Notes: generated from the sequence alone by a model not told the origin. Shown: positions 33,341-45,600, counted from the stretch's first letter. The stretch is DNA of 64,000 nt from Scilla litardierei (GCA_030789695.1 CM061142.1:570639281-570703280), one strand, 5' to 3'. Made by a program: numbers and translations.

Positions 33341-33660
33341 TCACCCTCAGACGGATACCCTGCACAACAACGATGTTTTCAATCCTGTCATGCTTGCTGA
33401 ATAGCTGCCCGAACCTGGAGGATCTAGTCATTGGAGTAAGTACAAATTTTCTAATTATTTCCTCTGAATAATTCAAAACTACGTATGTATGTATGATGGC
33501 ATTAAGCATTCTGTTTTGTTACCAGGATGAAATGTTTGATTTTCCAGACCCGGAAGCTTCAGCGCTAGAATACTGGGATCAGCAGATGCCTTCGGATTGC
33601 ATGACAAATACGCTGAGCACGGTAACTGTAAACGTGGTCGATGTACACCGCAAGGGCTCG
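33334..33660 (+). pseudogene. captured F-box/FBD-type gene fragment with an intron
   Basis: Exon-like part 33334-33435 encodes NELTLRRIPCTTTMF, ILSCLLNSCPNLEDLVIG. It ends at GGA|GTAAGT, and an intron of about 90 nt ends in TTGTTACCAG at 33525. The second part, in phase, encodes PEASALEYWDQQMPSDC and NTLSTVTVN. The pattern SCPNLEDLVI - intron - YWDQQMPSDC..LSTV is that of the LRR/FBD region of plant F-box proteins, which act in SCF ubiquitin ligases. The F-box itself is absent. After about 33630 the frame runs into another fragment (ANEAFENLWIDAY). Retention of the intron means capture at DNA level. It lies downstream of a TATA promoter inside a MULE-like repeat block. Confidence 0.65.
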
Positions 33661-34624
33661 CAGCCAATGAAGCATTCGAGAACCTCTGGATCGATGCTTA
33701 CACGAATTTCGCCTTTTTCCGTATTCCGACGCGATTCTTCTTCATTTTATTCTTCAATTTGGATGCGAGACAAGCGATCGAAAACAACCGGGAGGAGTGC
33801 TTGTGCCTCAGAGCCAGAGGGACAGTAGCCATCCACCGCCAACCTATGTGACCAAGGGCTGCCATCCAGGCTTAATCATATGTATCAGTTTGTAAGAGCA
33901 TAGGCTAATGAATCAGTTTGGGTCTGTATCAGTATGTACATCAATATAGTTGAATTCGATTGAATATGTCTTCAGATTGGTTGTGCGCGTTAAACCATTG
34001 TCTATAAAATACCTTAGATGCTCAAAGCGAACACATGTTAAAGCGCACAACGACTCAAAGCGTCTACACCTGTCGTTTCTTGTTGTTCGCTATGAGCAAT
34101 TATTTAAACCATTAAAAATTTGCTCATCGCGCACAACGGCCATAAATTTGTTTGTTCCTAGCTTTGTGCAATTATGTTAGCGGCTATTAATTTTTCCAGC
34201 TCACCTCCCACCGGCCGGTCAAACATTCTTGAGAACTGCACATGTCTGGTATCAATCAGCTGTAGATTGACGTGCAGTCTTTTGTATATTCACGAGAACC
34301 CCTCCTGTAGCATGACGGGGTCTTCGATGGAGCCACACATTAACTCTACTTCGGTCGCATCCTCATAAACCAATACAAATCGCTGCCATGCGTTGTGCGT
34401 TGTGCGCCTTGAGCAATTCCATTTTTCCATGCGTTTTGCGCGGTGAGCAATTCTGATTGTTAGTTTGTTACTCGATCCTGTATTATTTAGCACGGTGTGC
34501 GCGTCGAATAAAATGTTTTTAAAAGGATTAGTGGAGATTAGTATTGTTGGGAGTAATTTTCCAATTGGCATCATTGTTGATCAAGGCGAAAAACCGTTTA
34601 GTTTCATTTTGATTGGTCCAATTC

Positions 34625-34668
34625 CCCTATAAATTGGCGGACAAGGAGCCCTCATCTTCTCACAACTT
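34625..34668 (+). promoter_or_regulatory. recurrent core promoter, copy 3
   Basis: CCCCTATAAATTGG with TATA at 34628, followed by CTCATCTTCTCACAAC. It leads into an open frame at 34699-35043 that has no recognised domain. Confidence 0.45.
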
Positions 34669-35054
34669 CCTCTAATTTCTTATATCATCTTCTTCTTTTT
34701 GCCCACACAACCTCCGTCTGGAAACAATAAGGTCTTCTTTTGTTCGAGCATGATGCATGAGGTAGAAATGGACGAGATGGAGATGGATATGGGGTGTAAA
34801 GATGAGATGGTTTTCTACTGTTCGGGCCTGATGCTTGAGATAAAAATGGACGATAGAATTCAACCAGTACTTTTTTCACGCATTCACGTGGAACGGCCAT
34901 CTCCTCTTTTACACTATCTTCTCCTCCATCCCCTTCATATTTGTACTATAGATCCTCTATTTATAACGAACCATGTGTCGGTGTTCACCGCCTCTTGGCA
35001 ATCGGAGTTCTTTTCGGTGTCTTTGAACCGTCGTCATACTTGACATCCGGGTAC

Positions 35055-35222
35055 AAGGACGCCTGCAATGACGACACTCCTATAAGGGCTACGGTGGCAG
35101 ATAGTTGGCAAACACGTCCATAAACTCAACGAAGATGGTCGCTTCGTTGCGTTAGTTAACGTCGTTGCATACTTACGGAAACCGTATGTAGGATAGGAGT
35201 GTCGTCATTGCAGGCGTCGTTG
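35055..35222. repeat. short-arm inverted repeat
   Basis: GACGCCTGCAATGACGACAC near 35058 is repeated in reverse complement near 35200-35220 (GTGTCGTCATTGCAGGCGTC), arms of about 28 bp around a spacer of about 110 bp. Confidence 0.75.
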
Positions 35223-35635
35223 TAGGGTGAAGCACGCAGATCACGTCGACAATAGATCCGGTAAAAAGCACCTTCATTGCAAACATCTTACGAAGACAAT
35301 CATATGTATCAGTTTGTAAAGAGCATGGGGTAATGAATATGTTTTGTTCTGTATCAGTATGTACATCCATATAGTTGAATGGCGGGGTCATTTTGAAAAT
35401 GTCATCAATTGGAATATGTCTGAGATATAATCTAAAAATTTTCAATCAGTATACGAAGTTGATTGAATATGTAGCCGATTTAATCTAAAATGTCTTCAGA
35501 TTGATTATGTATCAGAGATAATCTAAAAGTTTGCATGTAAACAAGTTAATTTTATCATAGACGGAATTTAACAACTTGCTTGAAGGGACATTTTCGCGTT
35601 CTTTACAATACGTCGATAAAGACGCCAGTGGTTGA

Positions 35636-35935
35636 ATGCAGGCCGTTGGATGGCGGGCCGTTCCACTTTACTGTAAACTGCATCAGGATGTGCGACGGGA
35701 GGTCGAGGAGTGGAAGGCATGCCTTTGGATGGTGGTCGGGGGTTTCGTTCCAATTTACTATAACATGCACCAGGATGTGCGACGGGGCGTCAAGGAGTGG
35801 AAGGCATGCCGTTGGATGGCGGGCTGGGGTTTCGTTCCACTTCAGGATGTGCGATGGGAGGTCGATGAGTGGAAGGCAGACCGTTGGATGGCGGAGGGAC
35901 CCGTTGTCTGGGAACGGTGGTGCCCAGTGGGGTGA
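35636..35935 (+). repeat. three-fold internal repeat in an open frame
   Basis: A 99-codon open frame repeats the peptide pattern QDVR.EV.EWKA...WM three times. The DNA repeats at about 100 bp with indels that keep the frame. No family was recognised and no start context or promoter was identified. It may be a decayed tandem repeat of a coding fragment and not a gene. Confidence 0.5.
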
Positions 35936-35999
35936 TTGGCATGGCGATGCCTTCACTGGTGATTTGGACCGACACCCCGCGGGCGGCGACGCCTCCACC

Positions 36000-36475
36000 A
36001 GAGGTGGAGGTTGTCACGGAGTAGGCGCTGGAGGGGAGGAGCGGTCCGCCCTAAGTCCCCTGGCATTAGTTCTCCAAGGGAATTCGGGGAGTGGAAGGCT
36101 GGCCGCTCCATGTGTAAGACGAATAACTCGTCGGCGATCCGCCTGAGAAAGGAAGAATTCGTCGGGAAGGAGAGGTCTGGTATCAACGGAGGGCCTATCC
36201 AACGATCGGGCCAACGGGAGGTTTCGGCGACGCCGCCCCCGGAGGTGGAGGTCGTCACGGAGTAGGCGTTGGAGGGGAGGAGCGGTCCGCCCTAAGTCCC
36301 CTGGTGTAAGTTCTACAAGGGAAGTCGGGGAGTGGAAGACGGGCCGCTCCATGTGTAAGAGTAATAACTCGTTGGCGATCCGCCTATAAGAGGAAGAATT
36401 CGTCGGGAAGGAGAGGTCCGGTATCAAAGGAGGGCCTATCCAACGATCGGGCCAACGGGAGGTTTCTTTTGAGAG
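36000..36475. repeat. tandem duplication of about 240 bp
   Basis: The block beginning GAGGTGGAGGT at 36001 recurs at 36242 and runs to about 36470 with few differences. Both copies contain CCTATCCAACGATCGGGCC. Open frames on the minus strand follow the duplication. GC content is higher than in the flanks. No function is assigned. Confidence 0.8.
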
Positions 36476-36599
36476 GGGAGGAGTGTCTAGAGGCAAATCG
36501 TCCCAACACCCTGGGATTGTGAGGAGAGATCGAATACGGGGGCTTTTCTTTCTTTGCTTTGATCAATTATGTCTCAGCGTTGAGCAATTAAGTAAGCGG

Positions 36600-36860
36600 C
36601 TACAAAACCACTCATACCTCAGAATTACTCACCGCACTCAACCACTCAATCTCAGAATAAGCTCACCGCACAAAACCCACTCAAAACTCAGAATTGATCA
36701 GCGCACAAATCCACTCAAAACTCAAAATTGCTTATCGCACAGAACCACTCAAACTCAGAAGTGCTCACCGCACACAACCTCTCAAAAATCAGAATTGCTC
36801 AGCGCAGAAAACCACTCAAACCTCAGAATTGCTCACCACACACAACCAATTTTGTCGCAG
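36600..36860 (+). repeat. short tandem repeat of period about 37 bp
   Basis: Six to seven degenerate units built from CACTCAAA, CTCAGAATTGCTCA and CCGCACACAAC. The CTCACCGCACACAAC part resembles the GCTCACCGCGCACAAC arm of the dispersed MULE hairpins, so it may be an expansion of one arm. Confidence 0.8.
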
Positions 36861-38820
36861 TGAGGGTGAACTGCCACAAAGTTCTCCACTGGGTCACAAT
36901 TGCTCTTGCTTTTGAGGACATTTGTGTCATTTTTCGGGTCAAAGGTCTCCCTGAGAGCTTTCAAATCGCTCCAGCTACATCAATTCTCTCCCATCGCAAT
37001 TAACGTCTCTTCATCTCTCTGACATCAATCCGCTGTAGATGAGCAGTCTTTTGTATATTCACGAGAACCCCTCTGTAGCATGACGGGGTCTTCGATGTAG
37101 CCACACATTAACTCTACTTCTTCTCATCAATACAATTCGCTGTCATGCGTTCTGCGTTTTGCGCATTGAGCAATTCTCGTTTTCTAAACGTTCTACGCGG
37201 TGAGCAATAATGATAGTTACTCGCCTCTGTATTATTTAGCCCGGTGTGCACGGCGAATATAATGTATTAAAAAATCTTAGTGGAGAGTAGTATTGTTGAG
37301 TGTAATTTTCCTATTATGTGATCAAGGCGAAAAACCGTAGGGTTTCATGGTTTTGCGTGGAGAGTAATTAACCTATTTTTTTCCACATTCTAAAATAATT
37401 TAGGGAGCCCCTTTGGAGATGCTCTAAATGTTGATTCCCGAGATCCATTGCATTACTGTAGGATCATGGACTTTTTATACGCTTCATTATGATTGGTCCA
37501 ATTTCCCCTATAAATGGCGGACAACGAGCACTCATCTTCTCTAAACTTCGTCTACTTTCTTCTATCACCATCTTCTTTATTTGCCCACACAACCTCCGTA
37601 TGGAAACAATAAGTCCTTCAGCTGTTCGTGCATGCTTGATATAGATATGGACGATAGCATTCATCCAGTATTCTTTTCACGTAAAGGTAAATGGTTCATG
37701 TTGGAAACTTATGCAACGAAGGGCTATCGTCCATTTATAATCAAGCATCCCCGAAAATGCTGGGGGGTGTTGCAACTGCGTTGAGAAAATTTTCCCAAAC
37801 AACACTATGAAAAATGTGTACGATGATCATACCATATTCTTTTGGGGTGATATTGGTTATGCTGTCTCTCATGTTTCATGAAAGCTGCTGGGGGTTGTAC
37901 CATGATAGATTGTTATTCCCTCCTATTATGAATTGTGGCTATGTATTTGTTTTGCGTGTCTTGCTATACAATCCATATCCATCTCCATCTCCTCTTTATA
38001 TACTCCATCTCCTCCATCAAACCCTTCATCGTTTCACTATACATCATCTTTCACGCACAGACACTCCATCCTATCCTTTCCGATCTCTTACACTCCCAAA
38101 CACAACTTCTTATGCAACCCTGTGTTGTTTTACATCTTCTCCGGTAACGGAGTTCCAATCGGTGTCTTTTGTCCTGACTTCATGTTACAATTCACTATAC
38201 ATCATCTGCCGACTTTCCAATTCACGGCGTCTCCTACAAAGGACAAAGTTCCACGTCATTGCAAACATCTGGTATGACAATCATCTTGAGCAGATCAGGG
38301 CAGAAATTCGGCAAGTGCAACGTAGATGTGGAGCGCATTGCCCGTGTCTTACATCGCCACATGGGAATCGGGGTTCCAGGTGTGGTGTTTGACACGGCTA
38401 CATACTTGACTGCAGGTTACAACGACGCGACTCTCATATCCAACTATCCAAGGACGTTAATAAACGCAACGAAGATGTGCGCCCGATGAACTCGCGGAAG
38501 TTGAAGGGGGAAACACGCAGATCACGCGCCACTTCATTGCAAACATCTGTGAAGACACTCAAATGTATCAGTTTGTAAGAGTAAAGGGATATGTATCTGT
38601 TTGGATCTGTATCTGTACGTACTTCAGTATGTTAGAATGGGTTGGCCATTTTGGAATGGTCACCGTTTGAATATGTATCAGCGTTAATCTAAAGGTTTGC
38701 ATGCAGTTGCTGAATCAGATTGACTAGGTAAAGTTTCTAAGCGAAGTTTGACTGTTGGCATATTGCGGAATCACAATTTTAGTATGATGAAAATAGGAGT
38801 GTGAATGATTGACCGTGGGA
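36861..38820. other. noncoding repeat block with a further promoter copy and gene-like fragments
   Basis: 37020-37480 repeats the segment seen at 16672, 20000, 29318, 32470 and 34243 in more diverged form. 37600-38530 resembles the fragments at 18800-19170 and 34740-35120 (leader, then GACTGCAGGTTACAACGACG). The open frame at 37814-38392 has no recognised domain. Confidence 0.55.
37503..37548 (+). promoter_or_regulatory. recurrent core promoter, copy 4
   Basis: CCCCTATAAATGGCGG with TATA at 37509, followed by CTCATCTTCTCTAAAC. It is diverged from copies 1-3 but has the same spacing. Confidence 0.4.
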
Positions 38821-38839
38821 ACAAAAATTACAGCATCCA

Positions 38840-39870
38840 ACAAATATGCTCAAAGCGCACAACGGGCAAAATTAGTCCGTGCGGGGCGCGTTGAGCAAAT
38901 GGGCTATCGTCACAACTTTGCTCAACGCGCACACCGGGCATAAGGCTACTAGGTGTGCGCGTGTTTAACAATTGTTGATAAACTACCTTCTATATGCTCA
39001 AAAAGCGAACCACCGGCTTTCCTTTTTTCCCGTTGTGCGCGTTGTTTTGCCCGTTGTGCGCGTAATTTTTGCCCGTTGTGCGCGTTGTTTTCCCGTTGTG
39101 CTCGTAATTTTGCCCGAGCCTAAGGGCATTATTTTGCCCGTTGTGCGCGTTGGGCTATTTTTTTAGTGGCTACAGTTTATCCCAACGCGCAAAACTTAGG
39201 CAGGCATTAATCATTATAGAGCAGAACATCCGGCTGGTAGCAATCCGCTGTATATTAACGATCCCTGCTCTGTATGTTCACCAACACTGATCTGCAGACT
39301 CGAGGAGTCTCTTAGACTATTAGTAAGACCAAAGGTTCCAATATATCGCCGTTGTGCGCTGTGAGCATTTCTGTTAACCATTAAAAATTTGCCCGGTGCG
39401 AGCAGCAATAAATGTGGATATATCAGCAAATTTTATTGAGTGGATGAGGAGGAGTTTTTTTTCGCACTAACAAAATTGCTCACCGCGCACAACCGGCCAA
39501 AATTATTTGTTCTGATCGTGGTGAATGATGAGCAATTGTAGTAACCACTAACAAATTGGCTAATAAAGGCGCTCAACGGGCAAAACTTATCAATGGGAGT
39601 TTGTGGTAAGCAATTTTGTCAGACAATAACATATATGATACAATAACCCTACTCTCACTTGGAGTATTGGACACACTAACAATGACACATTCTCATCGCA
39701 TAACAATTTGGAACACAGGTTGATGTTATTAAAAATACCCAGAGCGCAAAACCGGCACTAATATTGCCAGATCTGCGCGTTGAGCAATTTGGTAGGTAAA
39801 GACATAATTACTCAAAGCGCAAAACGGGCAATATTACTGCAGTGTTGCGCTCGGTGTAATTGGTATGATA
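38840..39870. repeat. cluster of MULE hairpin motifs, with a tandem run at 39020-39150
   Basis: Many copies of GCGCACAACGGGC / GCCCGTTGTGCGC and of the milder AAAGCGCAAAACGGGC variant. At 39025-39150 the arm TTGCCCGTTGTGCGCG repeats with a period of about 22-27 bp. The cluster flanks the 3' end of MULE-B (40003), as the motifs at 5520-5700 flank the 3' end of MULE-A. Confidence 0.75.
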
Positions 39871-40002
39871 CACAACATCAATCCATACCGATGATGACAT
39901 TTGCACATTTCGGAAGCCATGATAAAATTTCATCCGCCAAAGTGGTCCATTTTTATACCAAAAAAAACTTATTACATTGATAAACGTTTTATCTTACAGA
40001 TA

Positions 40003-42150
40003 CTAAAAAGCATCAGCGGTAGCAATATTCGTACCTTTTACCCTATCAACGAATGACTGCATCCTCTGCTCGTAACCAGCCGGCCATCCATCGGCCACAG
40101 GGTCATGCGATCTTGTCCACACAACTGAAGTCGGAGGGACGTCACCTGTTGGGTGAAGTTGAAGGATAAAAAAGTGATTTTTGCTCACATAACCCAACGT
40201 TATGTGGAGTCTGGAGGCTCGGTTTACTGGAGGACTTCTCAATGGAAAAAATGTCACACACATATCATTTGAAATCAAATGTACTACACAGTTGTAGCAT
40301 GAGGCAATGACATGTCCCATGTCTGGCATCTGCATCCAATTTTCCCGTCCTGCAACTTTATCAGTAATAAAATAGTTCACTGCCTTCAAATTATTATTAT
40401 ATGAAACCTCACTCAGAACACGCTTGTACAAGCCGCTGTATGTCCGCATCTCACGGAGAAAATCAGCTCTGACAGTCCGCTAATCGGAATCTTTCAAGCC
40501 CAACTGAACTGCCACAGCCCTGTACCCACAGTTGCCATCTGCATCCACGTTTACGCCGCCCGCCATGAGGGGTTGTAGGGTTTGATGAAAATCCAAATAA
40601 TATGGTATGAGGAAGTTGGCAGCCAAATCATCAACATAATCATCAGGGGGAAACAAAGGTTTCGGCTTCTTTATTTGAAGTTTCGGACGCCTACTACTTT
40701 CCTTCGAAGGCCGCCTCTTCCATTTAGGCTTCTCCTTCGCCGCCGCCGTATGCTCCGCAATTGAATGCAACCGTGGAGCCTTAACAGGCTTCCTCCTAAC
40801 TGTAGGCTTCTCCGTCACATCCGAAAAATGATCAGAAATCTCATCAACCAGGGGAGAAAGTTGTTTAAGCATGCCATCCATCTCCTCGTGCTCATCAAAA
40901 TACGAGGCCACAGCCGTCTCCTCCTCCCGCCCAGCAGTCTGAGCATCCACATTATGATCCCCCGTCTCCACCGTCGCCCCCAACTCCAACGTAAGCTCAG
41001 CTTGCATCAACCCAGCATCCTCTATCTTCTCATCCTCCACATCCTCCACATTCGCCTCATCCTCCTGCGGCTCCTCATTCTCCCCAGCTGCATTCTCCCC
41101 CTCATCCATCTCAGCAGTCTGGTCAGCCACATTACGTTCCACCGTCGCCGCCGTATCCACCAACTTCCCAGTATGCTCCTCAGCAATCAAATCAGTAGCC
41201 ACTTCCTTATCATCATCCTCCTCGTTCGCCTTCTCCTCATACACCTTCGGCTCCACAGTCTCAGCCGCTGCATTATCCTCCACCAGTACCTCCTCAGCAT
41301 TCTGCACCTCCACGTTAAGGGCAACCGTCTCCTCCGTCTCCACCATCTCCCCAATAACATAATCATCTACAGTCAACTCAGCAGCCACTGCATTCTCAGC
41401 CTCATCATCCCCATAAACATCATGCACCCTCGACTCCACATTCTCATCCGCTGCATTAACCTCATCCTCCTCCGCAGCATTATGCTCCTGCCCACTAAGA
41501 GCCAACTTCTCAGCAGCCTGCTCCATCGCATTACGATCCACCACATCATCCTGCCAATAAGCAGCCAATGCAGTCGCCTCCTCAGCCTCATCCACCTTCT
41601 CCTCATCTCCCTTCTGCTCCTCCTCAACATTATCCACATGCACCACAAGCTCATCACCCACAATTCTACACAGTGATGCTAACTCCTTCAACTTGTTTAC
41701 CATACCCACACTCTGCCCCCTTAGTAATCAGGAACATGCATTATAAATTGATTTGATTGGTGTTTCATTGAAGGATTTAGTTTCCTTCAGGCCTTTCAAA
41801 ATTGCTGACGGCGGCACCTTTCTATTTGCCAAGTCTCGCAATGCTTCCACCTCTTTTCCCTGTAACACCCCGTCGTCGGAATGGCCCGTGACATAATTAG
41901 CAGCTTGATGGTTGTGCCTGCCATCAACGACCGTTAAAATCCACTCACCGCCATCGCCCACCTCATTACCACGCAATTTGAACGGGCATCCACACTTGTT
42001 GGTTCTAACTGGCCGGTTGCTCTTTCGTACTGGTCGGTGTCCCCTGTAGTTCCCGCTTCTTGCACATGCATAGTAGGCAGCGGGAGTCCTATTGGACGAT
42101 TTATTCATACTCGACGCACTGGTAACAATCACATGCCCCTGTTGTCGTCC
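40003..42150 (-). pseudogene. MULE-B: FAR1 domain joined to an acidic linker and split OTU domain, transposase core deleted
   Basis: From the gap inward, a FAR1 zinc finger (ACARSGNYRG, NKCGCPF, HNHQAANYV) runs to KSIYNACS and then an in-frame TGA (41728-41730). The same frame continues with VNKLKELASL, which corresponds to residue ~570 of MULE-A, so about 400 residues of transposase core are missing. Next come about 280 very acidic residues in degenerate repeats of roughly 60 (motifs such as ATVERNV, ADQTAE, ENAAGE), a basic KRRPSKESSRRPK segment, and an OTU domain with DGNC (Cys codon 40528-40530). An in-frame TAG at 40480-40482 stands where MULE-A has Trp745. The frame then continues to 40003 with YNCVVHL and the catalytic-type His in KNHFFI (40174-40176). 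It is not capable of transposition. The long open acidic part is unusual for a dead element. Confidence 0.82.
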
Positions 42151-42151
42151 G

Positions 42152-42651
42152 NNNNNNNNNNNNNNNNNNNNNNNNNNNNNNNNNNNNNNNNNNNNNNNNN
42201 NNNNNNNNNNNNNNNNNNNNNNNNNNNNNNNNNNNNNNNNNNNNNNNNNNNNNNNNNNNNNNNNNNNNNNNNNNNNNNNNNNNNNNNNNNNNNNNNNNNN
42301 NNNNNNNNNNNNNNNNNNNNNNNNNNNNNNNNNNNNNNNNNNNNNNNNNNNNNNNNNNNNNNNNNNNNNNNNNNNNNNNNNNNNNNNNNNNNNNNNNNNN
42401 NNNNNNNNNNNNNNNNNNNNNNNNNNNNNNNNNNNNNNNNNNNNNNNNNNNNNNNNNNNNNNNNNNNNNNNNNNNNNNNNNNNNNNNNNNNNNNNNNNNN
42501 NNNNNNNNNNNNNNNNNNNNNNNNNNNNNNNNNNNNNNNNNNNNNNNNNNNNNNNNNNNNNNNNNNNNNNNNNNNNNNNNNNNNNNNNNNNNNNNNNNNN
42601 NNNNNNNNNNNNNNNNNNNNNNNNNNNNNNNNNNNNNNNNNNNNNNNNNNN
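42152..42651. other. assembly gap, 500 N
   Basis: Exactly 500 N between the FAR1 end of MULE-B and the repeat array, the same place as the gap at MULE-A. Confidence 0.99.
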
Positions 42652-45600
42652 TCGTGCGCGCGGATGGAAATTGCTGTTCAGATTGCGTTTTCCCCCTCGC
42701 GCACGATGGGGGTAATTTGGCCCGTCGTGCGTACGGCTGTAAATTACTCCACACCTGTGCGTTTGCCCGCTCACGACGCGCACGACGGGGGTAATTTTGC
42801 CCGTCGTGCGCGTGGATGGAAATTGCTCGACACCTGTGCGTTTTAACCGCCGCGGACGACGCGCACGACGGGGGTTATTTTGCCCGTCGTGCGCGCGGAT
42901 GGAAATTGCTTCACACAGTCGACGTTTTAACCCACGCGCACGACGGGGTTAATTTTGCCCGTCGTGCGCTCGGATGGAAATTGCTCCACACTAGGCGTTT
43001 TAACCCACGCGCACGACGGGGTAAGTTTGCCCGTCATGCGCGCGGATGGAAATTTCTTTACAGATTGCGTTTTCCCCCTCGCGCACGACGGTGGTAATTT
43101 GGCCCGTCGTGCGCACGGCTGTTAATTGTTCCACACTTGTGCGTTTGCCCGCACACGACGCGCACGACGGGGGTAATTTTTCCCGTCGTGCGCGCGGATG
43201 GAAATTTCTTGACACTTGTGCGTTTTAACCACCGCGGACGACGCGCACCGGCGGGGGTTATTTTGCCCGTCGTGCGCGCGGATGGAAATTGCTGCACACT
43301 TGTGCGTTTTAACCCCCGCGGACGACGGGGTTAATTTTTTCCGTCGTGCGCGAGGATGGAAATTGCTCCACACTAGGCGTTTTAAACCACGCGCACGACG
43401 GGGTAAGTTTGCCCGTCGTGCGCGCGGATGGAAATTGCTCCACACCTGTGCGTTTGCCCGCACACGACGCGCACGACGAGGGTAATTTTGCCTGTCGTGC
43501 GCGTGGATGGAAATTGCTCGACACCTGTGCGTTTTAACCCCCGCGGACGACGCGCACGACGGGGGTTATTTTTCCCGTCGTGCGCGCGGATGGAAATTGC
43601 TTCACATAGTCGGCGTTTTAACCCACGCGCACGACGGGGTTAATTTTGCCCGTCGTGCGCTCGGATGGAAATTGCTCCACACTAGGCGTTTTAACCCACG
43701 CGCACGACGTGGTAAGTTTGCCCGTCGTGCGTGCGGATGGAAATTGCTCTACAGATTGCGTTTTCCCCCTCGCGCGCGACGGGGGTAATTTGGCCCGTCG
43801 TGCGCACGGCTGTTAATTGTTCCACACTTGTGCGTTTGCCCGCACACGACGTGCACGACGGGGGTAATTTTGCCCGTCGTGCGCGTGATGGAAATTTCTC
43901 GACACTTGTGCGTTTTAACCACCGCGGACGACGCGCACGACGGGGGTTATTTTGCCCGTCGTGCGCGCGGATGGAAATTGCTGCACACTAGTGCGTTTTA
44001 ACCCCCGCGGACGACGGGGTTAATTTTTTCCGTCGTACGCTCGGATGGAAATTGCTCCACACTAGGCGTTTTAACCCACGCGCACGACGGGGTAAGTTTG
44101 CCCGTCGTGCGCGCGGATGGAAATTGCTTTACAGATTGCGTTTTCCCCCTCGCGCACGACGGGGGTAATTTGGCCCGTCGTGCGCACGGCTGTAAATTGC
44201 TCAACACCTGTGTGTTTGCCCGCTCACGACGCGCACGACGGGGGTAATTTTTCCCGTCGTGCACGTGGATGGAAATTGATCGACACCTGTGCGTTTTAAC
44301 CCCCGCGGACGACGCGCACGACTGGGGTTATTTTGCCCGTCGTGCGCGCGGATGGAAATTGTTCACACAGTCGGCGTTTTAACCCACGCGCACGACGGGG
44401 TTAATTTTGCCCGTCGTGCGCTCGGATGGAAATTACTCCACACTAGGCGTATTAACCCACGCGCACGACGGGGTAAGTTCGCCCGTCGTGCGCGCGGATG
44501 GAAATTTCTTTACAGATTGCGTTTTCCCCCTCGCGCACGACGGGGGTAATTTAGCCCGTCGTGCGCACAGCTGTTAATTGTTCCACACTTGTGAGTTTGC
44601 CCGCACACGACGCGCACGACGGGGGTAATTTTGCCCGTCGTGCGCGCGGATGGAAATTTCTCGACACTTGTGCGTTTTAACCACCGCGGACGACGCGCAC
44701 GACGGGGGTTATTTTGCCCGTCGTGCGCGCGGATGGAAATTGCTGCACACTTGTGCGTTTTAACCCCCGCGGACGACTGGGTTAATTTTTTCCGTCGTGC
44801 GCTCGGATGAAAATTTCTCTACACTAGGCGTTTTAACCCACGCGCACGACAGGGTAAGTTTGCCCGTCGTGCGCGCGGATGGAAATTGCTTTACAGATTG
44901 CATTTTCCCCCTCGCGCACGACGGGGGTAATTTGGCCCGTCGTGCGCACGGCTGTAAATTGCTCCACACCTGTGCGTTTGCCCGCACACGACGCGCACGA
45001 CGGGGGTAATTTTGCCCGTCGTGCGCGTGGATGGAAATTGCTCGACACCTGTGCGTTTTAACCCCCGCAGACGACGCGCACGACGGGGGTTATTTTGCCC
45101 GTCGTGCGCGCGGATGGAAATTGCTTCACACAGTCGGCGTTTTAACCCACGCGCACGACGGGGTTAATTTTTCCCGTCGTGCGCTCGGATGGAAATTTCT
45201 CCACACTAGGCGTTTTAACCCACGCGCACGACGGGGTAAGTTTGCCCGTCGTGCGTGCGGATGGAAATTGCTTTACAGATTGCGTTTTCCCCCTCGCGCA
45301 CGACGGGGGTAATTTGGCCCGTCGTGCGCACGGCTGTAAATTATTCCACACCTGTGTGTTTTCCCTCACACGACGCGCACGGCGGGGGTAATTTTGCCCG
45401 TCGTGTGCGTGGATGGAAATTGCTCGACACCTGTGCGGTTTAACCCCCGCGGACGACGCGCACGACGGGGGTTATTTTGCCCGTCGTGCGCACGGATGGA
45501 AATTGCTTCACACAGTAGGTGTTTTAACCCACGCGCACGACGGGGTTAATTTTGCCCGCCGTGCGCTCGGATGGAAATTGCTGCACACTAGGCGTTTTAA

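Noticed and set aside
37814..38392. 192-codon open frame
   Set aside because: Composition follows AT-rich leader-like sequence repeated elsewhere, and no domain or splice support was seen.
40765..41676. 303-codon Leu/Ile/His-rich open frame on the plus strand
   Set aside because: It is the antisense shadow of the acidic repeat region of MULE-B.
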